DNA from: Anaerolineales bacterium
GTDB lineage: Bacteria > Chloroflexota > Anaerolineae > 4572-78 > J111
DNA: 64,000 nt
Reading direction: 5' to 3'
Assembly (NCBI GenBank): GCA_020634935.1
Contig: JACKAT010000013.1
Span: forward strand, 56,471-120,470
Shown here piece by piece: positions 14,810 through 25,100 of the stretch. Within the stretch, counting starts at the first letter, position 1. Each line of letters begins with the position of its first letter. A program made the translations under genes and the position numbers. The notes beneath the pieces are model-generated. The model saw nothing but the letters and a program-made list of their open reading frames with translations. It was not told where the DNA came from and did not search any database.

Positions 14810-15226
14810 ATGGCAGATCATAAAACAATAGCCCGTTATTTCCTGGGGGAAGCCTTCAGCACCGGCCATCTGGCCCCGGCCGAAGAGTGGGTGGCGCCCA
14901 ACTGGGTCAATCACGACCCCAGCACCCCGGTGTTACCGGCCGGGCCGGAGGGGTTTAAGCAACTCATTAGCGCCTATCGGGCGGCCTTCCCCGACCTGCA
15001 GATGACCGTTGATGAGTTGATTGTCGAAGGGGATAAAGTTGTGGGCCGTTGGACGGCCAGCGGCACCAACACCGGTCCGTTGATGACTATGCCGCCGACC
15101 GGCAAACAGGCGACCATCAGCGGCATGAGCGTCCTCACTTTTGCCGGCGACCAGGTAACAGAGCAGCGCACCGTCTGGGATACGCTAGGGATGTTGCAGC
15201 AGCTTGGGGTCATCCCTACGCCGTAA
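14810..15226 (+). CDS. SnoaL-like (NTF2-fold) ester cyclase family protein
   Basis: 138 residues, AAAAAGGAGCGG ribosome-binding site. The sequence has the SnoaL/ester-cyclase layout: ARYFLGEAFSTG at the N-terminus, WVNHDPSTPVL, GPEGFKQLISAYRAAFPDLQMTVDELIVEGDKVVGRWTASGTNTGPLM, PPTGKQATISGMSVLTFAGDQVTEQRTVWDTLGMLQQLGVIP. Members fold as alpha+beta barrels. Some cyclise polyketide esters, but most are uncharacterised small-molecule binding proteins. This is the first of three adjacent paralogs. A fourth lies at 17419 and a fragment of a fifth at 61325. Confidence 0.85.
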   Translation: MADHKTIARYFLGEAFSTGHLAPAEEWVAPNWVNHDPSTPVLPAGPEGFKQLISAYRAAFPDLQMTVDELIVEGDKVVGRWTASGTNTGPLMTMPPTGKQATISGMSVLTFAGDQVTEQRTVWDTLGMLQQLGVIPTP

Positions 15227-15294
15227 ATGGTGACTAACCAGCCGCCTAACCAACCTAACCAAACTAACCACTATTTTCGCAGGAGAAACAACTT

Positions 15295-15723
15295 ATGTCA
15301 GTAGAACAAAACAAAGCGATTGTCACCCGTAATTATGAGGAGCTTGTCAACCAAGAGAAAAAGAGTGTCATCGATGACATTTACGCCGCCGATGTGGTGA
15401 TCCACGACCCGTTTATGGGTACGGTTAGCGGCCGAGATGCGTTCAAGCAGCTTTTGGGTACGTTCGATACCGCCTTCCCCGGTCACCGGGTCCAGGTTCA
15501 TCACATTCTGGCCGAAGGCGATCTGGTGTCGGTGGTGCATACGCATATCGCCCAGCATACCGGTCAATTTATGCACCTGGCCCCGACCGGGCGAGACATC
15601 GCGGTTAACGGCATCGAAGTATTTCGCCTGGTCGACGGCAAAATTGCCGAATTTTGGCGGCACGACGACGATATGGGGCTGCTGATGCAACTGGGCGCTA
15701 TCCCCGCGCCGGCGGAGGCTTGA
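15295..15723 (+). CDS. SnoaL-like (NTF2-fold) ester cyclase family protein
   Basis: 142 residues, ATG after CAGGAGAAACAACTT. It is a paralog of the upstream gene: NYEELVNQEKKSVIDDIYAADVVIHDPF, GRDAFKQLLGTFDTAFPGHRVQVHHILAEGDLVSVVHTHIAQHTGQF, PTGRDIAVNGIEVFRLVDGKIAEFWRHDDDMGLLMQLGAIPAP. It has the His/Asp residues lining the pocket in this family (VIHDPF, WRHDDD), but a specific reaction cannot be assigned. It ends 4 bases before the next ATG, so the two are almost certainly cotranscribed. Confidence 0.85.
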   Translation: MSVEQNKAIVTRNYEELVNQEKKSVIDDIYAADVVIHDPFMGTVSGRDAFKQLLGTFDTAFPGHRVQVHHILAEGDLVSVVHTHIAQHTGQFMHLAPTGRDIAVNGIEVFRLVDGKIAEFWRHDDDMGLLMQLGAIPAPAEA

Positions 15724-15727
15724 ACCG

Positions 15728-16150
15728 ATGAGCATTGAGCAGAGCAAAACCATTGCACAAAATATCTTCGCTGCCCTCAATGAGCGCGACCTGGACGGCG
15801 TTGTCGCCTATTACGCACCCGGCAGTCGCTTCCACGGCTGGGCGCCGGAGACGTTGAACGCCGACGGTTACAAGGCGGCGATGTCGGCTCTACTGGCCGG
15901 CTTCCCTGACTCCCGGTTTCCGGTTGAGGAGATCATTGCCGAAGGCGATAAAGTGGTGGTTCGACATCGTTTTCAAGGAACGCATCAAGCCGAATTTCAG
16001 GGTATTCCTGCTACCGGCCAAGCGGTCAGCATCGACGGCATAGCTTTGCTTCGTCTCGATAACGGTGCTGTCGTGGAGGGGTGGCTCAACGCCGATTTGA
16101 TGGGGATGATGCAGCAGCTTGGGGTTGCGCCGGGGCCGGGGCAGCCGTAA
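15728..16150 (+). CDS. SnoaL-like (NTF2-fold) protein
   Basis: 140 residues. The third tandem paralog: IAQNIFAALNERDLDGVVAYYAPGSRFHGW, GYKAAMSALLAGFPDSRFPVEEIIAEGDKVVVRHRFQGTHQAEFQGIPATGQAVSIDGIALLRLDNGAVVEGWLNADLMGMMQQLGVAPGPG. The start is ATG 15728, 4 bases after the previous stop, with no clear separate ribosome-binding site, consistent with translational coupling. Its C-terminus (MMQQLGVAPGPGQP) closely resembles the broken fragment at 61325-61397. Confidence 0.85.
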   Translation: MSIEQSKTIAQNIFAALNERDLDGVVAYYAPGSRFHGWAPETLNADGYKAAMSALLAGFPDSRFPVEEIIAEGDKVVVRHRFQGTHQAEFQGIPATGQAVSIDGIALLRLDNGAVVEGWLNADLMGMMQQLGVAPGPGQP

Positions 16151-16172
16151 GCATTTCAAGCCTGCCAGTTTG

Positions 16173-16402
16173 TATTTTCACAGGAGTTTGACAGTCTCTA
16201 AATGAGACGACACCAATAATGAAAAGAAGGGGGCAGAGAGCGGGGAATGGGGCCAGCCTTGCCCTACCCCCCAATCCCTGGTCCCTATATTCAGAGGAGT
16301 CTGACAGTCTCAGATGAGACGACACCGACAATGAAAATCGTATTTTTGTTCGTAGTAAGCCCTTTAGGGCTATGTCATCGCTAAAGCGATTACTACGAGC
16401 CT
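16173..16402. repeat. Modular hairpin array 3 upstream of the DinB gene
   Basis: R1 copies are at 16173-16224 and 16286-16338, both keeping the GACAGTCTC / GAGACGACA stem. From 16350 to 16398 a cruciform-like unit has outer arms TCGTAGTAA / TTACTACGA, with two inner hairpins (GCCCTTTAGGGC and TCGCTAAAGCGA). The following TATTTTCAAGGGAG is an R1 left end that acts as ribosome-binding site of the gene at 16426. Confidence 0.8.
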
Positions 16403-16425
16403 TTATTTTCAAGGGAGAACATAAT

Positions 16426-16956
16426 ATGACAACCCAAAATAATGCCGTTTCACTGCTGCGCCAACAATTCAAAATGGGTCACGAATTTTTGGAAGGCACG
16501 CTGCAAGGGGCCGACGCCCAGCACGCGCACTGGACGCCGCCGGGTAAGGCCCAGCCGCTGGGGGCGCAATACGCCCACGTTGTGCTATCGGAAGATGGTC
16601 TGATCAATGGCTTGTTGAAAGGGGCCGCGCCGTTGTTGGCCTCAACCTGGGCGGAGAAAGTTGGCGTAAGCGAGTTGCCGCCTCAAGCCCCACCCTGGAA
16701 TGAATGGGCCGGACGGGTGCAGGTTGATCTGGCTGCGCTGCGCAGTTACGCTCAGGCCGTTTATGAAAACACCGATAGTTACCTGGCCTCGCTCTCGGAT
16801 GAGGATTTGAACCAGCCGCTTGACCTCTCGGCAGCGGGCTTGGGCCAGCAGACATTCGGTTCGTTTTTAAGCATCCTGGTCTTTAATATTCACACCCACA
16901 CCGGCGAGATTGCCTGCTTGAAAGGGTTACAAGGCTTACAGGGCTATCCATTCTAA
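16426..16956 (+). CDS. DinB-family protein
   Basis: 177 residues from ATG 16426 (AAGGGAG upstream); longer in-frame starts lie in the repeat. It has the four-helix DinB/YfiT layout: SLLRQQFKMGHEFLEGTL, WTPPGKAQPLGAQYAHVVLSEDGLINGLL, AQAVYENTDSYLASLSDEDLNQPL, FGSFLSILVFNIHTHTGEIACLKGLQG. His residues in YAHVV and HTHTGEI are at the positions that bind a divalent metal in the superfamily. Members include thiol transferases (bacillithiol, mycothiol or glutathione type) and unknowns; the exact substrate cannot be told. Confidence 0.8.
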   Translation: MTTQNNAVSLLRQQFKMGHEFLEGTLQGADAQHAHWTPPGKAQPLGAQYAHVVLSEDGLINGLLKGAAPLLASTWAEKVGVSELPPQAPPWNEWAGRVQVDLAALRSYAQAVYENTDSYLASLSDEDLNQPLDLSAAGLGQQTFGSFLSILVFNIHTHTGEIACLKGLQGLQGYPF

Positions 16957-17026
16957 ACCGAAAGGGGATGACTAAGACCAGGCTTTAAGCTGACCAACGC
17001 TCGCCTTCGCCTCAGCCTTATTTTGC

Positions 17027-17066
17027 GCCAGGCGTACCTGATAGTTAAACAGATACGCCTGGCCAA
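17027..17066. repeat. Inverted repeat CCAGGCGTA / TACGCCTGG
   Basis: The arms are separated by about 17 bases and lie 35 bases upstream of the ABM gene's ribosome-binding site. It could be a terminator of the DinB gene or a leader hairpin. There is no T run. Confidence 0.4.
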
Positions 17067-17098
17067 TGCAACCTTTAACCTCTTAAGGAGAATTTACC

Positions 17099-17386
17099 GT
17101 GTACGGAACCATTGCCAAAATTCAAGTCAACCCTGAAAAAATTGCGGACCTGGAAGCGCTGTCCAAACGCATCGATATGGCCCCCGGTCAAATGGCCCGT
17201 TATGTCTTTCGGATGGACGCCAATCCGCACGAGTTTTATCTGGTGGCGGTGTTTGAAAGCCGCGAGGCGTATCAGGCCAATGCCGCCAGCCCGGAGCAGC
17301 ACGAACGATTTCTGGAACTGCAAGCCATGCTCACCGCCGCCCCGGAGTGGCACGACGGCGAGATCGTCGATGTGGCGGTCAAGTAG
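17099..17386 (+). CDS. Antibiotic biosynthesis monooxygenase (ABM) domain protein
   Basis: 95 residues, GTG start after AAGGAGAATTTACC. It has the dimeric alpha+beta barrel ABM pattern: MYGTIAKIQVNPEKIADLEALSKR, then FRMDANPHEFYLVAVFESREAYQANAASPEQHERFLELQAML. Proteins of this fold oxidise quinols or aromatic intermediates without cofactor, or degrade heme, but many are only structural relatives. It sits between DinB and a SnoaL-like gene and is probably cotranscribed with the latter. A second ABM protein is at 63283. Confidence 0.8.
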   Translation: MYGTIAKIQVNPEKIADLEALSKRIDMAPGQMARYVFRMDANPHEFYLVAVFESREAYQANAASPEQHERFLELQAMLTAAPEWHDGEIVDVAVK

Positions 17387-17418
17387 CCGCCACCCTTATG
17401 CCTGACGGGAGGACGAGG

Positions 17419-17850
17419 ATGGCCGCGCCGGATAACGCCGCCTTAGTCGGTCTGATGTATGACGCCTTCAATAACAATAATTTAGACGCCTTTCTGGCTT
17501 ATATCTCGGCCGATGTCGAGTTGGTGTTGATGCCGTTTGATTTGCATTTCCACGGTTTGGAGGGCTTCAGAGAGTTTTTGCAGGGCGTCAAAATCGCCTT
17601 CCCGGATTGCACGGCTAAATTGGTCAACCAGATCAGTCACGAAACCGGCGTCGTTAATGAGTTTATCGTGCGTGGCACTCACACCGGCCCGTTAGTTGGG
17701 CCGCACCGGCAATTTCCGGCAACCGGCCGGGTGATCACCTTTGGCGCGTGTGACGTATGGGAGGTGACCAACGGCCGGTTGGCCAAACTGCGCAGCTATT
17801 TTGACCGGCTAACCATCCTGAGACAGTTGGGGGTGACGCCCTCAACTTGA
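17419..17850 (+). CDS. SnoaL-like (NTF2-fold) protein
   Basis: 143 residues from ATG 17419. I chose this because GGGAGG lies 7-8 bases upstream; longer in-frame starts overlap the ABM gene. Pattern: LVGLMYDAFNNNNLDAFLAYISADVELVLMPFDLHFHGLEGFREFLQGVKIAFPDC, FIVRGTHTGPLVGP, PATGRVITFGACDVWEVTNGRLAKLRSYFDRLTILRQLGVTP. It is the fourth intact NTF2-fold paralog in this locus. It ends 61 bases before the convergent patatin gene, with no obvious terminator. Confidence 0.82.
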   Translation: MAAPDNAALVGLMYDAFNNNNLDAFLAYISADVELVLMPFDLHFHGLEGFREFLQGVKIAFPDCTAKLVNQISHETGVVNEFIVRGTHTGPLVGPHRQFPATGRVITFGACDVWEVTNGRLAKLRSYFDRLTILRQLGVTPST

Positions 17851-17911
17851 GCAATGTCGCCGGCGTCAGCTCATTTTTTAGCCCGGCCGCGGCATAACCC
17901 GAAGAAACTGA

Positions 17912-19111
17912 TTACCACGCCAAAATATCCTTGGCCACCCGATTGGCGTGGTCGGCGATGTCAATTTCGTAGGTGGGTTCCTCACTCGTTGACAAAGGCG
18001 CCTCGTCCCGAAAATTCAGATATGACCGCATGGTTTGACGGCCGGCGGCGATGATAGCCTCGCGGCGGGCGTCGGTCATATCGAACTCGGTGGTGCCATA
18101 CCCTTGAGCCGGCAGGTGTACTACCAATTCGGTAAAGGCTTCGATGACCATTTTATCGTGAGCGCCGGTGGCGGTGTTGATTAGCCGGTTGATACGCTGG
18201 ATGAATTGGAGTTGACCGAGACTGAAACCACCGTTGGTCGTCCCCGCTTTAGCCGGCGCACCCGGAACTTGAATGGTTTCGTCGATCAACAGTCCCAACA
18301 CGCGACTACTCGCTTTTTTGTCGCCCATAACGTCTATAATATGGACATCGGTGGAGATAAACAGTTCTATGGGGAAATTGGACAGCAGGCCGCCATCGAC
18401 CATCAAGTGACCGGTGATGTCTTGGCCCTGGTAGGTTCCCCACTCTGCTTGCCAGGCCACTTCCGGCCAGATCATCGGGATGCTCATGGACATGCGTATG
18501 GCCCAGACTACAGGCAGGTCGGGCGCGGTGTTGTGGTTGAGGACCAGCATCCGCTCGCCGGTGGTGTTGGAGGTGACCAGCGACAAATCTCGGCCGGTGG
18601 CGGCGTAGAACTCGCTTAGAGTCATCGCGCTGAAATGGCGCGGCTGGCCCTGAAACTCCCCTTGATCCAGCTTACCTTGCAGCCAGGTGAGGAAATTATC
18701 AGCCGAATACCAGCCGCCCCGCTCGATGAAGGAGAACAGATTGCAGGCGCGCTCCATCAGGGTTTTGGTTAACCATTCATCGACCTGGCCCTCGATGCTG
18801 TCAGGAAGTAGCGGAATGTCGATACCTTTGAGCAAGGCCAAGGTGCCGCTGCGGCGGATGGCCTTATCGTCAAACGCGTCCGCCGGCCCCATAAAGGTGG
18901 CAAAGACCGGCTGGCCATCGATCTGTTCGCTCAACGCGGCCATAATCTCCGCCGAGTTGTACCCGGCTACCAGCAAAGCCGCGGCAATCGCCCCGGCCGA
19001 GGTACCCAGCAGCCGGTCAAAGGTATGCCCGCGCGCTTCAAATTCCTCCATCGCCCCGACGAAGGCCATGCCTTTGGCTCCGCCGCCTTCAAATACAAGA
19101 TCGTATTGCAT
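17912..19111 (-). CDS. Patatin-like phospholipase, last gene of the STAND operon
   Basis: 399 residues from ATG 19111 (AAGGAGAAATGAA upstream; an earlier in-frame start at 19168 would overlap the STAND gene). It has the oxyanion loop GGGAKG (9-14), nucleophile elbow GTSAG with Ser38, and the second catalytic motif DGG in LMVDGGLLSNFPIELF, so the Ser-Asp dyad is complete. Patatins hydrolyse membrane phospholipids. Similar proteins act as cell-killing effectors in CBASS and other defence systems. There is no signal peptide. It follows the STAND gene by 37 bases on the same strand, which suggests it is a further effector rather than a lipid-housekeeping enzyme; that part is inference. Confidence 0.88.
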   Translation of the reverse strand: MQYDLVFEGGGAKGMAFVGAMEEFEARGHTFDRLLGTSAGAIAAALLVAGYNSAEIMAALSEQIDGQPVFATFMGPADAFDDKAIRRSGTLALLKGIDIPLLPDSIEGQVDEWLTKTLMERACNLFSFIERGGWYSADNFLTWLQGKLDQGEFQGQPRHFSAMTLSEFYAATGRDLSLVTSNTTGERMLVLNHNTAPDLPVVWAIRMSMSIPMIWPEVAWQAEWGTYQGQDITGHLMVDGGLLSNFPIELFISTDVHIIDVMGDKKASSRVLGLLIDETIQVPGAPAKAGTTNGGFSLGQLQFIQRINRLINTATGAHDKMVIEAFTELVVHLPAQGYGTTEFDMTDARREAIIAAGRQTMRSYLNFRDEAPLSTSEEPTYEIDIADHANRVAKDILAW

Positions 19112-19148
19112 TTCATTTCTCCTTGGTAAAGATATAACCCTCAGGGTA

Positions 19149-22100
19149 TTACTTAAACCGTAGCTCACTCAAATATTCTTCATTGAATAGATCATTAATA
19201 TCTAGATTGCGGTCCAAATCATCGGCCCACTTGGCCTCCAGCTTACTCCACGGTCGGGAGGGATCATTATCATTCCACCAGTCCGAGGCCAGGCGAAAAT
19301 CGGCGCTGGCCCCGGCGCGATCACCTGTCAGCGCGCGAGCCAGTCCCCGGCTGCCATGCGCATCACCTTGATCTGGGGCCAACTCAACGGCTCTTTCACA
19401 GGCAGGCATGACCTCAGCCGCGTGGCCTAATAGACTCCCCGCCCAACATAGCGCATTGTGATTATCATAATCATCGGGGGCTAAGTCGATTACCTGTTGA
19501 AGATCAGCCGCCGCTTTGGGATAATCGTCCTTGGCCGCTTCGTAATCTTCTTGGAAGACATACGCCTTAGCCCGCTTGTAATAGGCGGCTGCGTCGTTGG
19601 GGTCTAGTTGTCCTGCACTTAATGAGATGGTATACGTTCCACTGCCGCTGTAAGCATCGGGGACAATGATATAACGTCCACCTGTAGTGATCAGCTGATT
19701 CCGAATGAGGGAGTTGGTCCCTCCAGCGGGGCTATCATCATTAGAGGCAACCTCATTACCGTCTGGCCCGGTTAGAGTTAACCGAGTATCGAGGTTGTTT
19801 TCATTTGTGGCCGTCATCGCGACGGTGACCAGATCGCCTACTTCAGCCTCGAAAGTAAACAGGACGCTATCGGTGATCGCCGCCGTTGTTGGTTCACCTA
19901 TTGATAGGTTTTTCGTTTCAACCGGCCGTATCGCCAGCGTGTATGGCTCCGCATCAGACGCGTTGATCACGAGGGTATAGTCCATCTTACTCGCCAAATC
20001 TCGACGGAGCGTCGTTCTGTCCACTCCGTCGTTCTCAGCCATAAGGTCGCCATCCGGGCCATATAGTTTCAAACGAACATAGTTCTCGACCGCATTAGTT
20101 TGAAGTTCGATATCGACCAATTCTCCCGTTTGGCTTGACAGTGTCCAAGTTGCCGTTTCTGCCACATTACTGGTGTGCGTCTCGCCTATTTCGATGGGCG
20201 CGGCGGTTTTGGGTTCCACCGTTAGGGTATACGGGCCTGACTGGCCTTTATCCCCTTCAACTACAAAGGTGTAAGAGTCCGTCTGGAAGAAATAGAATTC
20301 AAACGAGGTGGTCAAGCGATTATCTTCGACTTCAGCCTCAGCCATTACACTGCCGGAAGAGTCAAACAGGGTTACTTTAGGCGTCAACTCAGGGCTGTCA
20401 GCCGCCAGGGTCACCGCCACGATATCACCGGCCTGGCCCGCAAACGTCCAGGCTTCGCTGCTATTAGGCTGGATCTGGCCCGGTTCAGATGCACCGATCT
20501 CGATCGTTCCGACTGGCGTTTCCACCTCTAAAGTTAAGGTGTAACCTCCGGTTGCCGCTCCGGAGTAGTCTTGAGGAATAATCGTATATAGCCCAGGGGT
20601 ATCAAACCGTAAACGACGGATCAGGGCATTGCCATTACCCCCACTATCATCATCACGGCTGACATCATCGATTGCTCGTTTTAACTTGAGCACAGGGTCA
20701 ATACCGCTGCCGACATCATCCATCGCAATAGACACAATGTCGCCGGCCTCGGCCTCAAATTGCCAAAGCGTTTTAGCGGCCAGGTTACCGGTCACTACGG
20801 CCCCATAGGCAATCGATTCGATGGGATATGTCCGCAATAGGAGACCGTAGTCACCCTGTTTAGTTGGCTCTTTCGGAATAATCGTGTAAGTATCGCTGGC
20901 GGGTAAACTATAGTAACTCAAGGAAGACTCAAAGCGCTCGGCGACATCTTCTCCGGAGGATCGCCACAGCTCAAATGAGGGCGTGGCCCCCGATGTAATG
21001 TCATCAGTCTCGATAGCGATCACCTGACCGGCTTCGCCTTCAAACTGCCAGATCACGCCCGACTCAAGGGAGCCGGTCACGTGAGTGCCATAGGCTAACG
21101 TTTCAACCGGAGCTGGCTTGAATGACAGTTTGTAGATGCCGGTTTCTTCAGCCGCGATAGGCACGATGGTGTAGGGTCCTGCAGCGGGTAGGCGGGTATA
21201 CCTGAGCGAGGATGCGCCTGTAGCGGCTTGTCCGGAGCTTTCCGTCGTGCTGGCAACCGGTTCGTTGGCCGGTCCCAGTAGTGCTAATTCGATCTGCTGT
21301 GAACCGACCAGGTCGATATTGACCACCTGCCCCGGCTGCCCGGTAAAGGTCAAAACTTTGTTGTCCTCGAGTTCGGCGAAAACGGGATTATCGAACTGTA
21401 TCCCCTCGGGCTGCAGCTCGGTCAAATGGAGGTCGTAGGTATTCAACGAGTCAGCCGAAATAGTGAGTGTGTATGGCCCGGTCTCACTCAGGGCCAGCCG
21501 GTTAATGGCCGCACCCGGACCAACCGGGTTCGTATCACTAAAGGCCAGTTCTTGCCCGGTTTGATCGTACGCGGTTAGAGCGGCATCATTGTCATTAGAC
21601 GGAGATAACGTCACCCGGATTTGTTGTCCGGCCTGACCGTCAAAGGTCCAAAGTTGTCCGTCTTTAGCCGTCGCCGTAACGCGGTCGCCAATTTCAATCC
21701 GGTTTGGCTGCTCCGGTTGCAGGCCAAGCGTGTAACGCCCCTCACTACCTTGCATCCCTTCTACCAGGAGGGTATAGGTATCGGGTCCGTAATTTGTCTC
21801 TGGAATATAATAGTTGAACCCGGCAGCGCCGGCAGCGCCGTCGTCCTCAAGTCGTTTGTCTCCATACGCATCGAGCAAAGTTAGACGCGGCTGGAACGTA
21901 TCGCTCTGAGCGACCAAGTTAACTGCAATAATACGGCCACTTTCAGCTTCGAACTGCCAGGCGTCAATACCATTGGCCTCAAGCGTGCCGCTTTGGGGAT
22001 CATCACCGAGTTGAAGCTCTCCGGCATCAGTTTGCTTAACCAGGGTTAGCGTGTAGGCGCCTTCGGTCCTATCAGCTCGAGCGCGGATGGTATACGGCCC

Positions 22101-25100
22101 TGCATCAGACAATGGATAACGATTTTTTATTCGCGCTTCTTGTAAACTACTGGCGCTATAGCTGTCGACCTGATATCCATTGGCATCCCATAAGGTCAAC
22201 CAAGGGTTGATGTTGCCGCTGTTACTTCTCATCACAATTGAAACAACATCGTCCGGCTGGCCCTCAAATGTCCAGCGAATATCATCCTGCAGCTTAGCCT
22301 GCTTTTGCTCACCGAATGCTATGGGTTCAATGTGGGTTTCGGCCACTGATAAGGTGTAGTTCCCGATGCCAGCGTAGGCGCTGGCCTCAATCTGGTACGT
22401 TTGGTCGGCCAAGATCGAAAACCCATCAATGCGGGCATTGAGGTTGCCTTCAAAATCATCGATACGGGTTAGCACGTCTCCCGTCTCGTCTTTCAAGGTG
22501 AGGTAGGTATCCAGCGCGCTATCAGCGCCGACCTTATTCATCGAAATCGTCACCGTCTGATCTTTCCCGGCCTTAAAGATCCAGATCTGGTTATTCTCTA
22601 CTGATGTAATCGTACCCGTCATAATTTGTCCCAGTTGGATTTCTTTTTGGACCAGCTTTTTGGCCCGGGAACAGGCCTCTTCAAGGTCCTGTGTGCATAA
22701 GTTTTCGTAAAGTTCGACCAAGGGTTGTTTTTGGTTCATCAGGTCAAATTCGGGGTCGAGCGCAACGGCCTGATTTAAGGAGGCTAAGGCTTGATCGTAC
22801 TTGTTTAGTTCGATAAATTTGCGCCCCTCAGCCATCAGATCGCCGATTGCCGACATTGTTGCCAGGTCAGCTTTCAGGCCAGGCTTGAATGCAACGGCAC
22901 TCTTAAAAGATTTGTCGGCCTCGTCTTTTAAATAGCCATTTAACAAATATTGTTGGCCTTGATTGACCCAGGCCTCAACCACCGAGGGGTGAACGTCAAA
23001 ATCATCACAAGTTTTGTGATAACGGCTTTCCGGTTCCTGACCGATGGTCGAACTACCCCATTCTTCATACGTCAGATTCCGCCCGGCTAACGCGCACGCT
23101 TGAGTAACCCACGCAGCCGGGGTGATAGACCACAGCTCCAGATTCCCACCCTGACCGGCCGAAGCCAACATTGTACCTTGGGCGTTGAAAACCGCAGCCC
23201 TAATCCCTAACGGGTCCCCCTTAAAAGCGTCGCCGACGCGCTGCAGTTTTTCTGCCTCAAGCTGCCATAGGATAAGTCCGTCGGCGGCGGCGGAGATCAG
23301 CCTGCCTTTGTTTTTATCCGGGCCGAATATTAATTGTCGCACTGGACCGCTGTGACCGGGGTAAGGTTGACCAATTGGTTGTAATTTTTCGGCATCCCAG
23401 ACAACGATATTTCCCTGATCGGTCCCGGTGAAGATGAATTCCCCATCAGGGCTGAAACTAAGGCTAGACAAGGTTCCTTCACGCAGGCCGGGCACAAGAT
23501 CGGACCAGATTTTTCCTGAGGCCAGGAAATGCCAAACGACCAGATAAGAAGGCGACCCTTTATTGTCTGTAGTACTCATTACAGCAGCGACCCTTGAACT
23601 ATCCGGGTCAAAGGCAATGTCTTTGATATCCCCAATATTCGTCATCGCCAAGGTACTCGTCAATGGCTTGGAAATAACATGGGGGCTCCAGTTTTCCCAT
23701 AAGATCAGCTGGTTATCCTGACCCATCGAGGCCAGTTTTGTGCCGTCCGGGCTAAAAACCACCCGATTAACTCCTTGGCTGTGTCCACTCAAGGTAATCG
23801 GTGGCGAGGAGGTTAAAATCGGAGTGGTTTTGATTTGGTAGAGATGGATATCAGGGTCATTCTCGGTCGAGCTAGCTAACCATTCACCGTTTTGATCGAA
23901 GGCCAGGCTGTTAACCCTATCGGTCAGCCCAGCCGGCTGCCAGGTGGCCCGGAGTTCGCCAGACTCATGCCACCACCGAATTTCACCTTGCGAGCAGTCC
24001 TGGTTGCAGCTTCCTGAGGCCAAAAGGTGTTCGTTTTCGTTTGGATAGAAAGCAACACTCGAAACTTCATTCCCATGGCCGCCCAACCGTTGTCCCAGAT
24101 TTTCTTGTCTATTGGGGTTCCACAAGCGAACCGTCCGGTCATTAGCGCCGCTGATAATTTGGGCGCCATCCAGGCTAAAGGCAACCGAGTTGACCTCACT
24201 GGTATGACCGACTAATTGTTGCAGCTCCTGGCCCGTGGCAGCGTCCCACAGCCGTACCGTCCTGTCGGCACTCCCGCTAACAATTTGGGCGCCATCGGGA
24301 CTGAAGGCGACTGAGTTGACCCAATTTGTATGGCCAGCCAATCGGTGCAATTCCTCACCTGTGGCGACATCCCACACTTGCACCAGCCCCTCATCACCAC
24401 CACTGATAATTTGGGCGCCATCCGGGCTAAAGGCAACCGAGTTGACCCAACCTGTATGGCCAGCCAATCGGTGCAATTCCTCACCCGTGGCGACATCCCA
24501 CAGCCGTACCGTCGAGTCAGCACTCCCGCTAACAATTTGGGCGCCATCGGGACTGAAGGCGACTGAGTTGACCCCATTTGTATGGCCGGTTAATTGGTGC
24601 AATTCCTGGCCCCCGGCGGCATTCCACACCCATATAATTCCATCCGCATCCCCACCAGCCACGTGAGCCCCGTCCGGGCTAAAGGCCACGCTGTTGATCT
24701 GGGTGGTGTTAGTTAAGAGCGTGGTCTGAGAGTCACGCGTAGGGTTCCAGACCGTTAACTTACTCTCGTTACATTCGTAATCGTTAACTAAGGTACAACT
24801 GGCGACAACGAGGCGTTGACCATCTGGGGCAAAAGCCAGGGCGGTGACCTTAGCCTTATCGTCTAGCTCAATCTGCTGAGATAAAGTCCGGCTGCTGGCA
24901 TTCCACAATTTAAGCGTACCTTTGTCGTCGGCCGAAACCATCGTTTCTCGGTTAGGGTTGAAGGCCACTGCCCGTACAGCCGCGTCGTGTTCAAGCGGTA
25001 GCCGGCCCCGCTGTAGGCCCCTAAGCAAAACATCCTGCGCCTTGACTGTGTCTGATGAAATTTTGAGCGCTTCAAGACTGAGCAGTAGGCCGGTTTCGTA

